From assembly GCF_050107595.1 (NCBI RefSeq), contig NZ_JBNILH010000007.1, positions 62,001 to 126,000 on the forward strand: a stretch of DNA of 64,000 nucleotides. Reading direction: 5' to 3'. This stretch comes from Bacillus_AB infantis_C. GTDB lineage: Bacteria; Bacillota; Bacilli; Bacillales; Cytobacillaceae. Position numbers and translations under genes: made by a program. Below the pieces are notes generated by a model. It saw only the letters and a program-made list of their open reading frames with translations. It was not told where the DNA came from and did not search any database. Positions 26,219-34,654 of this stretch are shown one piece after another; the stretch's first letter is position 1, and each line of letters opens with the position of its first letter.

Positions 26219-26911
26219 CTACCTTTCCATCTTGTATCCAACACCCCAAACCACCTTTAAATATCTTGGATTTTTTGCATCGATTTCAATTTTTTCACGT
26301 ATTTTCCTTATATGTACGGCAACCGTATTTTCTGCGTTATAGCCAGGCTCCTTCCAGACCAGTTCATAGATTTCCTGGATAGAAAATACCCGGCCGGCAT
26401 TGAGCATCAGCAGCTCTACTATTTTATATTCAATCGGTGTGAGCTTGACGGGCTCGCCATTGACCTTGACCTCCTTTGTTTCCTTTTCAAGCGTCAGCCC
26501 GTTTAGATCTACGACTTTTCTGATGCCTTCAAACGTCCCGAATGACACATATCTTCTCAGCTGTGACTTGACCCTTGCGACCAGTTCCATAGGGTTGAAG
26601 GGCTTGGTCACATAATCATCAGCGCCTACCTGAAGCCCCAGGATTTTATCGGTATCTTCGCTTTTCGCGCTCAGGATGATGATCGGGATATTCTTTTTTT
26701 CCCTGATTTTATAGGTGGCAGAAATGCCGTCCAGATTCGGCATCATGACATCCAGGACAATCAGGTGGACCTGGTGTTCATTGAGCATCTCGAGCGCTTC
26801 AATGCCATCGCCAGCCTTAAGGACTGTAATTCCTTCATTTTTTAAATAAATCTCAATTGCGTCGCGGATCTCCTTTTCATCATCTACAACAAGAACATTA
26901 TAATTTTCCAT
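26219..26911 (-). CDS. OmpR/VanR-family response regulator
   Basis: This 230-residue regulator has a receiver domain (acidic pocket VVDDEKE, phospho-Asp in LIVLDVMMPNLDG, Lys in YVTKPF) and a C-terminal winged helix (AVHIRKIREKI, VVWGVGYKMER). It is the first gene of a regulator-kinase-sigma operon. Three TCTTAA(T/G)ATT direct repeats at helical spacing lie 55-100 bases upstream and are probable autoregulatory sites. The long kinase and sigma-factor partner set it apart from vancomycin-resistance systems, and no van ligase genes are present. Confidence 0.92.
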   Translation of the reverse strand: MENYNVLVVDDEKEIRDAIEIYLKNEGITVLKAGDGIEALEMLNEHQVHLIVLDVMMPNLDGISATYKIREKKNIPIIILSAKSEDTDKILGLQVGADDYVTKPFNPMELVARVKSQLRRYVSFGTFEGIRKVVDLNGLTLEKETKEVKVNGEPVKLTPIEYKIVELLMLNAGRVFSIQEIYELVWKEPGYNAENTVAVHIRKIREKIEIDAKNPRYLKVVWGVGYKMER

Positions 26912-26965
26912 TCCCCTATTCCTACCTTCTTAGCAGCTGCTTATGTATCTATCATAAAGAGCAAA

Positions 26966-27009
26966 TCTTAATATTCCTTTTATAAATATCTTAAGATTTT
27001 CTTAATATT
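26966..27009 (-). promoter_or_regulatory. Candidate response-regulator operator (three direct repeats)
   Basis: TCTTAATATT (26966), TCTTAAGATT (26989) and TCTTAATATT (27000) start 23 and 11 bases apart, that is two turns and one turn of the helix. OmpR-family regulators bind such spaced direct repeats. The site is upstream of the regulator gene at 26911. Confidence 0.55.
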
Positions 27010-27190
27010 GGATCTTGCTTCCACTATTGTATACTAGAAAACTTGCGGTGAAAGCATGGAAAAAGAAAAAGCCGTCAGTGGAGCAGCATAATTAAAGGTA
27101 ATATTAATTAGGAGAAAGCTGGCTGTTGCGCTGACTATTATTAAAGAAAGATTCCGGCTATCCATCTCTGCAATAAATTGGCTTTTCGCT

Positions 27191-27882
27191 ATTATTGGAA
27201 TTAGATGTTCTGCTGGGACCGCTATTTTTCTTTTCGCATGAAATAGTGGTTCCAGTTACTCCGCCTGGAACCGCTATTTTTCTTTTCGTACAAAATAGTG
27301 GTTCCAGCTTCTCCGGCTGGGACCGCTATTTTTCTTTTCGCATGAAATAGTGGTTCCAGCTTCTCCGGCTGGGACCGCTATTTTTCTTTTCGCACGAAAT
27401 AGTGGTTCCAGCTTCTCCAGCTGGGACCACTATTTTTCTTTTAAACCAAATAGTGGTTCCAGTTACTCCGCCTGGGACCGCTATTTTTCTTTTCAAACGA
27501 AATAGTGGTTCCAGTCACTCGGCTGGGACCACTATTTTTCTTTTCGCACGGAATAATGGTTCCAGCTTCTCCGGCTGGGACCGCTATTTCTCTTTCCGCA
27601 TGAAATAATGGTTCCCGTCACTCCGCCTGGGACCGCTATTTTTCTTTTCGTACAAAATAGTGGTTCCAGCTTCTCCGGCTGGGACCGCTATTTTTCTTTT
27701 CGCACGAAATAGTGGTTCCAGCTTCTCCGGCTGGGACTGCTATTTTTCTTTTTACACCAAATAGTGGTTCCAGTTACTCCGCCTGGGACCGCTATTTTTC
27801 TTTTCAAACGAAATAGTGGTTCCAGTCACCCAGCTGGGTCCACTATACTGCCTTTACTGCGAAATAGCGGCTCCAGCAGCAC
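27191..27882. repeat. Tandem array of about 13 hairpin-forming 52-bp units
   Basis: Twelve complete units begin near 27240, 27292, 27344, 27396, 27448, 27499, 27550, 27602, 27654, 27706, 27759 and 27810, with degenerate partial units at each end. Each unit has AAATAGTGGTTCCAG, a 7-9 base spacer and the near-complement CTGGGACCGCTATTT, followed by TTCTTTTCGCAC or a variant. Every unit can therefore fold into a stem of about 15 bp followed by a T-rich tail on the plus strand. Unit lengths vary only between 51 and 53. No protein frame is conserved across the array. It fills the gap between divergent genes. Confidence 0.95.
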
Positions 27883-28041
27883 ATAATGTTCCATACATCA
27901 AACTCCCCTAATCATTCGTTTCCCGGCACAGGCACTCGGCTTAGGTATATCAACTGTATACTTCTCTATTTTTCCACATAACAGGAAAACGATAAACCGA
28001 TGGAGAAGACATAGTTAGCGACCAAAAAAGGAGGAGATAAA

Positions 28042-28815
28042 TTGACGAAAATCACTTCCATCCCAGGCTGGGTGACACCACATTCATTAGATTGGTATGA
28101 ACAGCTCGGCAGACTGGAAGGGAAATATGTGTACCCTTGGGAATCATTCATTGCTGAGCCGAATGGAGAATCCATTTTTGACTACGAAACTGAAGAATTG
28201 GCGGTCAACCAAAAAGTCCTTGACGTTGGGTGCGGGGAAGGCCTGTTTACCATACACTGCGCCTCAGCTGCCAAGGAAATAGTGGGGATTGATGCAGCAG
28301 AGCCGTTCATTATAGAAGGAAATCGGCAGCGGAAGAATAATGCAACTTTTATCGTTGCAAATACAAAAAGCGGCCTGCCGTATGCAAATAAGGAATTTGA
28401 TTTCGCCTATATAAGAAAAGGACCCACATCCGCTTATCCTCTCTTAAAGAGAGCTGTGAAAGAGGGCGGGCATATCCGGGGCCTTCACCCTGGCGACAGT
28501 CAGGGCCGGGAATTGCCTGGCTTGTTTCCGCTGCTATTTGAAGAAAACTCAGGCACTCCCATTCTAAAAGGGCTGGAGAATCGCGTAGAGGAATCCAATT
28601 TTACTCATGCAACAATTGAAGAGGTTACCAGTATTGAATATCTCAAATCACCGCAGGACGTCATCAGACTTGCCTGTTTTGGGCAGCTGCCTTCAATCAC
28701 AGCATTCGTTGAGGAAAAATATGAACCTGATATTACCAGGATTTTTAATCAGCATGCCGAAGCCGGAGGACTTGCCGCCACTCATTCCAGATATATCGTC
28801 CGGGCAGTTGTTTAG
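28042..28815 (+). CDS. Class I SAM-dependent methyltransferase
   Basis: This 257-residue protein has a SAM-binding Rossmann core: KVLDVGCGEGLFTIHCA near 60, EIVGIDAAEPFI near 80 and the LPYANKEFDFAYIRKG motif near 120. A less conserved C-terminal half presumably determines the substrate. The TTG start at 28042 has a very strong AAGGAGGAG site. The gene is monocistronic, opposite in direction to the two-component operon and separated from it by the hairpin array. It is followed by an intergenic repeat. The substrate is unknown. Confidence 0.82.
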   Translation: MTKITSIPGWVTPHSLDWYEQLGRLEGKYVYPWESFIAEPNGESIFDYETEELAVNQKVLDVGCGEGLFTIHCASAAKEIVGIDAAEPFIIEGNRQRKNNATFIVANTKSGLPYANKEFDFAYIRKGPTSAYPLLKRAVKEGGHIRGLHPGDSQGRELPGLFPLLFEENSGTPILKGLENRVEESNFTHATIEEVTSIEYLKSPQDVIRLACFGQLPSITAFVEEKYEPDITRIFNQHAEAGGLAATHSRYIVRAVV

Positions 28816-28823
28816 CCAGGAAC

Positions 28824-29010
28824 AAAAGCGCAAGCGCCTTGATCACCCTTAAGGAACGCAGACTAAGAACGCCACGTCCTGTGGCAACGTCTGCATGACC
28901 AGCTTCATGGGGGCCTCAAGACGAACCTCCCGGAAAGGCGTTCTTTGCCTTTTTGCGAGGTTTGGCTTGTGACCTCGGCGCAGCTGCTGGACGTTGATCA
29001 AGAATTGATA
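28824..29010. repeat. Bacillus-type intergenic repeat element
   Basis: A GC-rich, non-coding block of about 185 bases opens with GCGCAAGCGCCTTGATCA and ends with the inverted counterpart TGATCAAG, so its ends can pair. Internal stems are also possible (AAAGGCGTTCTTTGCCTTT). It looks like the multi-copy intergenic elements I recall from Bacillus genomes; copy number cannot be judged from one window. Confidence 0.6.
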
Positions 29011-29055
29011 TTTATCCACAAGACTTACAATTTATAAATTCCTCTACAGAGAAAA

Positions 29056-29094
29056 AATGACCTGCGACTTTCCATCGGGAAAGCACAGGTCATT
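29056..29094 (-). terminator. Terminator of the M48 protease operon
   Basis: AATGACCTG...CTTTCC pairs with GGAAAG...CAGGTCATT around ATCG, seven bases after the protease stop codon. Confidence 0.7.
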
Positions 29095-29100
29095 CAACCA

Positions 29101-30804
29101 TTACCTTGTAAAAGATTCCCTCATCCTGTCAGCGGCCCATCTCCTGATCATTCCTTCAGGTGAAGTGCTGTTTCTCAAGGTTTGCACACGCCAATACATC
29201 GGCGGATGGGGCATGAACTGGAATTCAATGAGGCGCCAGATGAGCTTGTCGCGTTCAAGCGAGGAGATGACTCTCCTTTTTTCATCTTTGGCCGCACGGT
29301 ATTCGGCTGACTGATTAACTTCCTGGTCCTGCCTTTCTGCCAGGTCTGCAAGCCCCTCAGCCATCTGACTATAGCCACCCTCAAGAAGCTGTGCCCCCAG
29401 CTGGTCTGCTCTTACTTCCATCCATTGAGAAATAAAAGATTGATAGATAGGCAGAAACATCATAAGAAGCCAGACGCCAATAAAAACAGGAATTGGATAA
29501 TCAGTAATATCAGGAACCTTATCTAAAAGAAGCAATATGGATAATCCCAGCAGGCAAAAGTAGGCGATCCTCCAGATTTGTGACCATAGGACATCCCTCT
29601 TTTTGACATGTATAGCTTCATGGGCAAGAATGCTTTCTATGCTTGAAAGAGGCAAAGCCAAGGTAGCTGTTGTCACTGTTACCATCCCGCGCCCGATATT
29701 CATGCCAGTGGCAAGGCCATTATATTGCGGAGAGTCAGTTTCATAAACCTTTACTCCCGCTATTCCTGCCTTAGTAAAAATTCTCTCAGCCATCTGTCTA
29801 ATTTCCGCATCTTCAATTTCCTTTGCATCCATAGCTGCTTTTAAAACTCTGTCAGACAGATACAAATTGATGAGCCAATACAAGGAAGCAAAGGCTGCTA
29901 TGACCCAGGAGTTCACCTCTAAGAAGTAGAGTATTAGAATGATGGATGTGTATGCGGAGATTCCTTTTACTGTGACTGCATAATAAAGCTTTCCCGCCAG
30001 CCGCTTCAGGTTTTTCCAGTGATAAAGAGGCAGAACAGCTGCAGCTTCTTTACCTGTTTGACACTCTGGACAGCGTCTGATGATTTCTTTCAGTCTGACT
30101 GTATCGGCTAAATTGAGGTAGATCGCCTCATTTGCTGCCCCTATACGCTGAACTTGCCCCAGGCTCGTTGTAAAATCGCTGTTTGAAGTAAAAACAGTCA
30201 GCAGGGGGTGAAGCCTCAGAATATCTGCCGCTTCTTCTTCACTGTATTCCTTCAAAGCATAAAGAGGCAGCTCCCGGCAATCGAGCTTGGAAACAATGAA
30301 TATCATATTTTTTTCTTCAGAAAAATAGATTCTTAATGTAATAAAGACAATTACACGTTTTCCCAGTTCTGCCGCGGCAGCTATGAGTCCGAAAAGGAGA
30401 AACACCTTTAGCGGACTGGCCTCAGGACCATATTTAAGAAATAATATGGCTCCCAGAAAGACGGCCAGGCTGATCAGAACATCAGTCCAGATTCTTGCTG
30501 CATTCCGGCTGACCATCCATTCTTCAGCCTCAATCCTGCCCAGCTCCTCTTTCAGCTCCCGGTACTTTCTATAGCCGAATCCGGCCAGAAAAAGGGAGAA
30601 GTAGGCACTGGAAAGAAGGGAAATCAGCAAAAGGCTATCCAGAAATCCATTTTTATAGATCAGCCAGCCGATTGAAGCAGCAGCCAGCAGGATTTCAGCG
30701 GCAGCTGCCCATTTTCGGTGTTTAATGCCGATCAGCAGGCCGATTCCGGCAATCGCAGATCCAAATAAGATCGGGACCAGCATTTCAGTTATACTTGGCA
30801 GCAT
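29101..30804 (-). CDS. Membrane-embedded M48-family zinc metalloprotease
   Basis: A 567-residue protein with about four N-terminal helices, a cytoplasmic insert (about 160-265) carrying a CPEC pair, and two more helices. The M48 peptidase domain has zinc-binding HEAIH at 395-399 and the third-ligand motif EVRAD at 463-467. NGLATGMNIGRGMVTVTTATL is the usual strand before the active site. It ends a regulator-kinase-lipoprotein-protease operon, starting 12 bases after the lipoprotein stop with AAGGAGGAG. A role in envelope-protein quality control, related to HtpX, is inferred. Confidence 0.85.
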   Translation of the reverse strand: MLPSITEMLVPILFGSAIAGIGLLIGIKHRKWAAAAEILLAAASIGWLIYKNGFLDSLLLISLLSSAYFSLFLAGFGYRKYRELKEELGRIEAEEWMVSRNAARIWTDVLISLAVFLGAILFLKYGPEASPLKVFLLFGLIAAAAELGKRVIVFITLRIYFSEEKNMIFIVSKLDCRELPLYALKEYSEEEAADILRLHPLLTVFTSNSDFTTSLGQVQRIGAANEAIYLNLADTVRLKEIIRRCPECQTGKEAAAVLPLYHWKNLKRLAGKLYYAVTVKGISAYTSIILILYFLEVNSWVIAAFASLYWLINLYLSDRVLKAAMDAKEIEDAEIRQMAERIFTKAGIAGVKVYETDSPQYNGLATGMNIGRGMVTVTTATLALPLSSIESILAHEAIHVKKRDVLWSQIWRIAYFCLLGLSILLLLDKVPDITDYPIPVFIGVWLLMMFLPIYQSFISQWMEVRADQLGAQLLEGGYSQMAEGLADLAERQDQEVNQSAEYRAAKDEKRRVISSLERDKLIWRLIEFQFMPHPPMYWRVQTLRNSTSPEGMIRRWAADRMRESFTR

Positions 30805-30816
30805 GATTCTCCTCCT

Positions 30817-31878
30817 TTAGCTGACAGGCTCCATGCCTTCGAGTTCCTGAATGACTTCCTCTTTGCTCAAATCAGGATGTTCAATCATCAGCACATAGCG
30901 GAGTCCCTCCTCATCCCAGCTGATCATGCGGAGTTCTTTATCATAAAAACCAGCCATATTCCTTACAGTGACTTCTTCGCCGTCAAGCTCCATGCCCTCT
31001 CCTTCAGGAACCGGGAATGTTGAGATGCTAAAGCTTGGAATAGCGTCTTTGGAATAATAGGCAGTCACCTCGGTCCGTGCCAACTCTCCCCCAAGCTCTG
31101 TCCATTCAATTCTCTCCAAGCTTTCTTCCAGGATCAGGATAGGCATGCCAAGCTTTTCTGCAGCCTGCTCAGCCGTGCCCTCAGTGGCTTCCATACTGGA
31201 ATCAATCGATACGATCTCAACATCTTCGGGCAGATCAGCCTTAAATTCCTCAGCTGCAAAATCCGGGGAAAAATCAACACTTTCATAGATTACTTCTGAT
31301 CGGTTATCCCCTGAATTGGAAACCGACTTAATCGGAAACCATGTTTTTTTGTCAACCCAGAATTCCATATCGCCAAGCAGGTTTTCCTTTGACTTGGCAT
31401 TTATTTTCAAATGATAAACATCCCTTCCGATCATCTCTTCCTCACCGGCCACTTCATATGAATGTGTCCCGCTTAGATTTTCAAGCATACCGGTGATCTG
31501 CTCTTTTTGTGTCATTGCAGCAGGAAGCTCAGCTCCACTGATATCAATTGATTGTGCCGTCTTGCTTCCTTCCTCATAGCTGATGAGCTGTTTGCCGTCA
31601 TTGATGGCAATGAACCGTTTTCCATCTTCTCCGCTGTTCTCCATGATGATTTTCCTTTTTCCGTCTTTATTTGCATATTCTTCAAAAGAAGCATTCTCGG
31701 TGAGTTCCCCATCACTATAAATCTTGTAAGATCCTGTCCCAAGATATGCTGCCGGTTCTTTTCCGGATTCCAATACATTGGAAACGATCTCATCTGAAGA
31801 AACATTGATGCTTCCGCTGCAGCCTGAAAGAATCATGACCGCTGCACCTGCTGCTGTTATCATCTTTTTAAATGTCAT
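30817..31878 (-). CDS. Lipoprotein with LolA/RseB-like fold
   Basis: The ATG at 31878 begins a lipoprotein signal peptide (MTFKKMITAAGAAVMILSGC) with lipobox LSGC and lipidated Cys20. The 353-residue product then has repeating strands typical of the LolA/LppX/RseB-like fold (GTGSYKIYSDGELTENASFEEYANKDG, DMEFWVDKKTWFPIKSV), as in Gram-positive DUF4367 or sporulation-protein-like lipoproteins. A second domain from about 225 is acidic. Its start overlaps the kinase gene by 11 bases. It may bind a membrane ligand and inform the kinase; this is inference from the operon. Confidence 0.78.
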   Translation of the reverse strand: MTFKKMITAAGAAVMILSGCSGSINVSSDEIVSNVLESGKEPAAYLGTGSYKIYSDGELTENASFEEYANKDGKRKIIMENSGEDGKRFIAINDGKQLISYEEGSKTAQSIDISGAELPAAMTQKEQITGMLENLSGTHSYEVAGEEEMIGRDVYHLKINAKSKENLLGDMEFWVDKKTWFPIKSVSNSGDNRSEVIYESVDFSPDFAAEEFKADLPEDVEIVSIDSSMEATEGTAEQAAEKLGMPILILEESLERIEWTELGGELARTEVTAYYSKDAIPSFSISTFPVPEGEGMELDGEEVTVRNMAGFYDKELRMISWDEEGLRYVLMIEHPDLSKEEVIQELEGMEPVS

Positions 31879-33343
31879 TATTGGTTTCCATCCTTTCTCT
31901 AATCCAGCAGGCAAATAAGGTTCCATAGCCTTCACTGGACCATACACTGATTTTACCTTTATGCTGCTCTATCAGCATTTTGCTGATGCTCAGCCCGATA
32001 CCTGAGCTTCCTCCATGCGCCCTTGAGTCTTCACCCTGGACAAACGGGAGAAAAATTGTCTTCTGCATTTGTTCCGGGATATAGCTTCCTTCATTTTGTA
32101 CCAGGAGTATTGCCCCATCTTTTCTCCACTCTTCCAGTTCATCCCTAAATGGAGGGTAAACAGCATCAGGCAATGATTCATTTTCAGAGACAGCTGCGGC
32201 GAGAATGGTGCTGCCTTCACCAGTATGCCGGATGGCGTTTGCCATTAGATTGTCTGCTATCCTTATCATTTGGCCTGCATGCAGGCTGTATATTCCGTTG
32301 ACCGGCGTTTCCACTTTCAGCCTGATTCCTTTTTTCAAGCAAGGCTCTTCATACCCTGACAAAAGATATTCAAAGAACTCTTCACCTTCAACATCTGTAA
32401 GCTCGATTTTTTTCTGGCCGGTCTGTAAGGATGCATAAAGAGCAAGATCATCGATCAGCTGCTTCATGTAGCCGAGCTTCTCCAGCAGAATTTCATTATA
32501 TTCTGTATTTTCCTGGGCGGTTAAGGGACGGCTGCCAGTCAATGCTTCTGCATAGGCCTGTATGACAGTGAGCGGTGTTTTCATATCATGGGATAACGCT
32601 GCTAAAATAAATTCCTTCTCCTTCTGCTGCTGGATAATTTCCTCCTGGGACTTTTCCAGCTGGGCCTTCATTTGATAGAAGCCTTCGTATAGTGCACCAA
32701 TTTCATCTCCTGCAGGCTTTTCCTTTTCGATTGGCATTCCGCCGGCAAAGCGTTCCATCTGGTTCTCCAGCCGCTCCAGCGGACGATTCAGCTTTCTGTT
32801 TATCAGAAGCGCTGCTGCTGCATACACTGCCAGCAGGAATGCTGCCAATGATATCCCGTAAAGAAGGGTGCGGTTTTCAACGCCTTCCATCCAAGTCTGC
32901 CTGGCGAAGGTCACCTCATAAATCCCTATTAAATTGCCATCCTCAAATACTGGTTTTTTAACAACATAAGATCTCATGTTTTTGTTCATTTCATTAAGCC
33001 CTTTATATAAATCTTCCGGCCTCCTCTGCTGGAGCCTGTTCACCGACAGGTCCTCCAGAGAGGAAAAAAGGGAAATTCCATCTGGGCGGTAGAGAGCAAT
33101 TTTGAGCTTTTCGGTGGAAAGCTGTTTGAGCTTCTCATACTTGCTGGCCGGCTGTATTTCATAAAGATTTTTGTCTTCCAGGCTGGGACTGAGCTCTTGC
33201 ATTTTTTGCTGCACTTCCAAGTATTCCATAACATCTCTTTGTTCATCCCACTCAGAAATACTGAGATATAAGAGGAAGAGAAACAGCAGCGGAAGCAGCA
33301 TCACCGCCAGATAACTGAATCTGAGCCAGGTTTTAATTTTCAT
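31868..33343 (-). CDS. Sensor histidine kinase with one extracytoplasmic loop
   Basis: The 491-residue kinase has two membrane helices (about 8-28 and 155-177) flanking an extracytoplasmic sensor of about 125 residues. A HAMP domain (RPLERLENQMERFAGG) and a kinase core follow: H box ALSHDMKTPLTVIQAYAEAL, N box DNLMANAIRHTG and G box SSGIGLSISKML. ATG 33343 is spaced correctly from GGAGAAG and overlaps the regulator gene by 11 bases; a TTG five codons earlier is an alternative. It is co-transcribed with the lipoprotein and protease genes. Confidence 0.9.
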   Translation of the reverse strand: MKIKTWLRFSYLAVMLLPLLFLFLLYLSISEWDEQRDVMEYLEVQQKMQELSPSLEDKNLYEIQPASKYEKLKQLSTEKLKIALYRPDGISLFSSLEDLSVNRLQQRRPEDLYKGLNEMNKNMRSYVVKKPVFEDGNLIGIYEVTFARQTWMEGVENRTLLYGISLAAFLLAVYAAAALLINRKLNRPLERLENQMERFAGGMPIEKEKPAGDEIGALYEGFYQMKAQLEKSQEEIIQQQKEKEFILAALSHDMKTPLTVIQAYAEALTGSRPLTAQENTEYNEILLEKLGYMKQLIDDLALYASLQTGQKKIELTDVEGEEFFEYLLSGYEEPCLKKGIRLKVETPVNGIYSLHAGQMIRIADNLMANAIRHTGEGSTILAAAVSENESLPDAVYPPFRDELEEWRKDGAILLVQNEGSYIPEQMQKTIFLPFVQGEDSRAHGGSSGIGLSISKMLIEQHKGKISVWSSEGYGTLFACWIRERMETNNDI

Positions 33344-34049
33344 CCTTTTCTTCTCCAATGAAACGGTAGCCAGTACCCCACACCGTCTGTATGAAAACAG
33401 CTGACCTGGAAGTATCCTTCAGCTTGCTGCGCAGACTTTTGATATGCACGGTTACCGTATTGCTTGCAGAAGTGTCCTCCTGTTTCCAGACCATTTTAAG
33501 CAGAGTTTCTTTTGAAAATGTTTCAAACGGATTTTTAGCCAGGAGCTGCAGCAGCTCATATTCTTTTGCTGTCAGATTCAGCAACTGACCGTCCAAGTGA
33601 ACTGCTTTTTGAGAAAAGTCGATTGAAAGGCCTTTTTGATAAACATTCACTTCGCTGGTATCCTCTACTCCCTGATATCTTCTGTACCTGCGTAAATGGG
33701 AAGAAATCCTTGCACTCAGTTCTTCAAGGCTGAATGGCTTTGTGATATAATCATCCGCTCCCAGATTCAAACCCTTCACTTTAGTTTCATCTTCTGACCT
33801 TGCACTGATGATCAGCATTGGAATTTCATGCGTCTTCCGAATAGTCCGCAGCAGCGTGAAACCGTCCAGCTCAGGAAGCATGAGATCGACGAGCACAAGA
33901 TCAAAGGCCTCCGCTGCAAATTCCTCCAGCCCCTCTTTTCCGGTAGATGCCCATGCCACACTGAAACCATCCTTCCGTAAGTGATCACAAATGATTTTGG
34001 CAATCTGCCCATCGTCCTCCACGAGCAGCAGCCTTGCTTGCTTTGCCAT
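33333..34049 (-). CDS. OmpR-family response regulator
   Basis: This 238-residue regulator leads the four-gene operon 34049-29101. Receiver: LLVEDDGQ acidic pair, phospho-Asp in LVLVDLMLPELDG, Lys in YITKPF. DNA-binding winged helix: NTVTVHIKSLRSKL and VWGTGYRFIG. Upstream (about 34095-34130) the AT-rich repeats TTTATAAACTC and TTCATAATTTT are 10-11 bases apart and may be its binding sites. The ATG has a GGAAGGGGAGGGG-type purine tract upstream. The stimulus is unknown, but the downstream lipoprotein and protease point to the cell envelope. Confidence 0.92.
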   Translation of the reverse strand: MAKQARLLLVEDDGQIAKIICDHLRKDGFSVAWASTGKEGLEEFAAEAFDLVLVDLMLPELDGFTLLRTIRKTHEIPMLIISARSEDETKVKGLNLGADDYITKPFSLEELSARISSHLRRYRRYQGVEDTSEVNVYQKGLSIDFSQKAVHLDGQLLNLTAKEYELLQLLAKNPFETFSKETLLKMVWKQEDTSASNTVTVHIKSLRSKLKDTSRSAVFIQTVWGTGYRFIGEEKDEN

Positions 34050-34288
34050 ATGCCCCTCCCCTTCCAGTCCATTATAAAAAACAATAAATGTATCTCTGAA
34101 AACTTTATAAACTCTTCATAATTTTTAAAACAAATAAAACTGCCAGGCCTGTTCCCAGCAGTTTGAGATTTTACACCATCATTTACCTTTTATTCTATTT
34201 ATTATATTGATATATTACAACACCATAAATCCGGTTTAAAAAGGGATTCGCCCCTTTTTGCAGAAGTAGTATATAAAGGAGTGGTTCG

Positions 34289-34615
34289 GTGAGATCAGGA
34301 GAATTATATATTTTTAAAGATATTGGAGGAAACTATAGCCTTGTCAGATTGGCCAAAGGCATTTATATGGGGAGCAAGAAAATGGAGAATCTAATAACAG
34401 AAGATTATTTTGTAGACTTTCAATTTCTTTCTCCTGCAGAACAAAAAAACCAGGTCCTCTCTCTTGAGGCAGACATTTTTTTTAATAATGGCATCCATGT
34501 GTCTCCAGAAGCAGCCTGCTGGGAATGCGGAGAGCGGATACCAGCTGAGGAATATAAAGTTTGTACCCGCTGCGGCAGACTCTATTGCCAGTCACACCGG
34601 TGCATCTGTCAGTAA
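34289..34615 (+). CDS. Small protein with C-terminal Cys-rich zinc-ribbon
   Basis: The GTG start follows AAGGAGTGG. The first 75 of 108 residues form a beta-rich domain (ELYIFKDIGGNYSLVRLAKGIYMG). The C-terminus has six cysteines in CWECG...CTRCG...CQSHRCICQ, two C-x-x-C pairs plus C/H ligands, resembling a double zinc knuckle or treble-clef. I do not recognise the family. It is monocistronic, with a strong terminator right after the stop. Confidence 0.75.
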   Translation: MRSGELYIFKDIGGNYSLVRLAKGIYMGSKKMENLITEDYFVDFQFLSPAEQKNQVLSLEADIFFNNGIHVSPEAACWECGERIPAEEYKVCTRCGRLYCQSHRCICQ

Positions 34616-34618
34616 AAT

Positions 34619-34654
34619 AAAAGATGGGCAGCAAAGAGCCCATCTTTTTTTTCA
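34619..34654 (+). terminator. Terminator after the Cys-rich gene
   Basis: AAGATGGGC pairs with GCCCATCTT, followed by eight T. Confidence 0.9.

Noticed and set aside
23476..26911. Vancomycin-resistance (van) cluster
   Set aside because: The regulator and kinase resemble VanR/VanS cores, but no D-Ala-D-Lac/Ser ligase, VanX or VanH gene is nearby.
27402..27608. Plus-strand open frame inside the hairpin array (68 codons)
   Set aside because: It simply reads through four repeat units. There is no ribosome binding site, and the frame is broken by 51/53-base units elsewhere in the array.
27191..27882. CRISPR array
   Set aside because: Units are wholly conserved 52-mers with internal dyad symmetry, not short repeats alternating with unique spacers. 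No cas gene is in the window.
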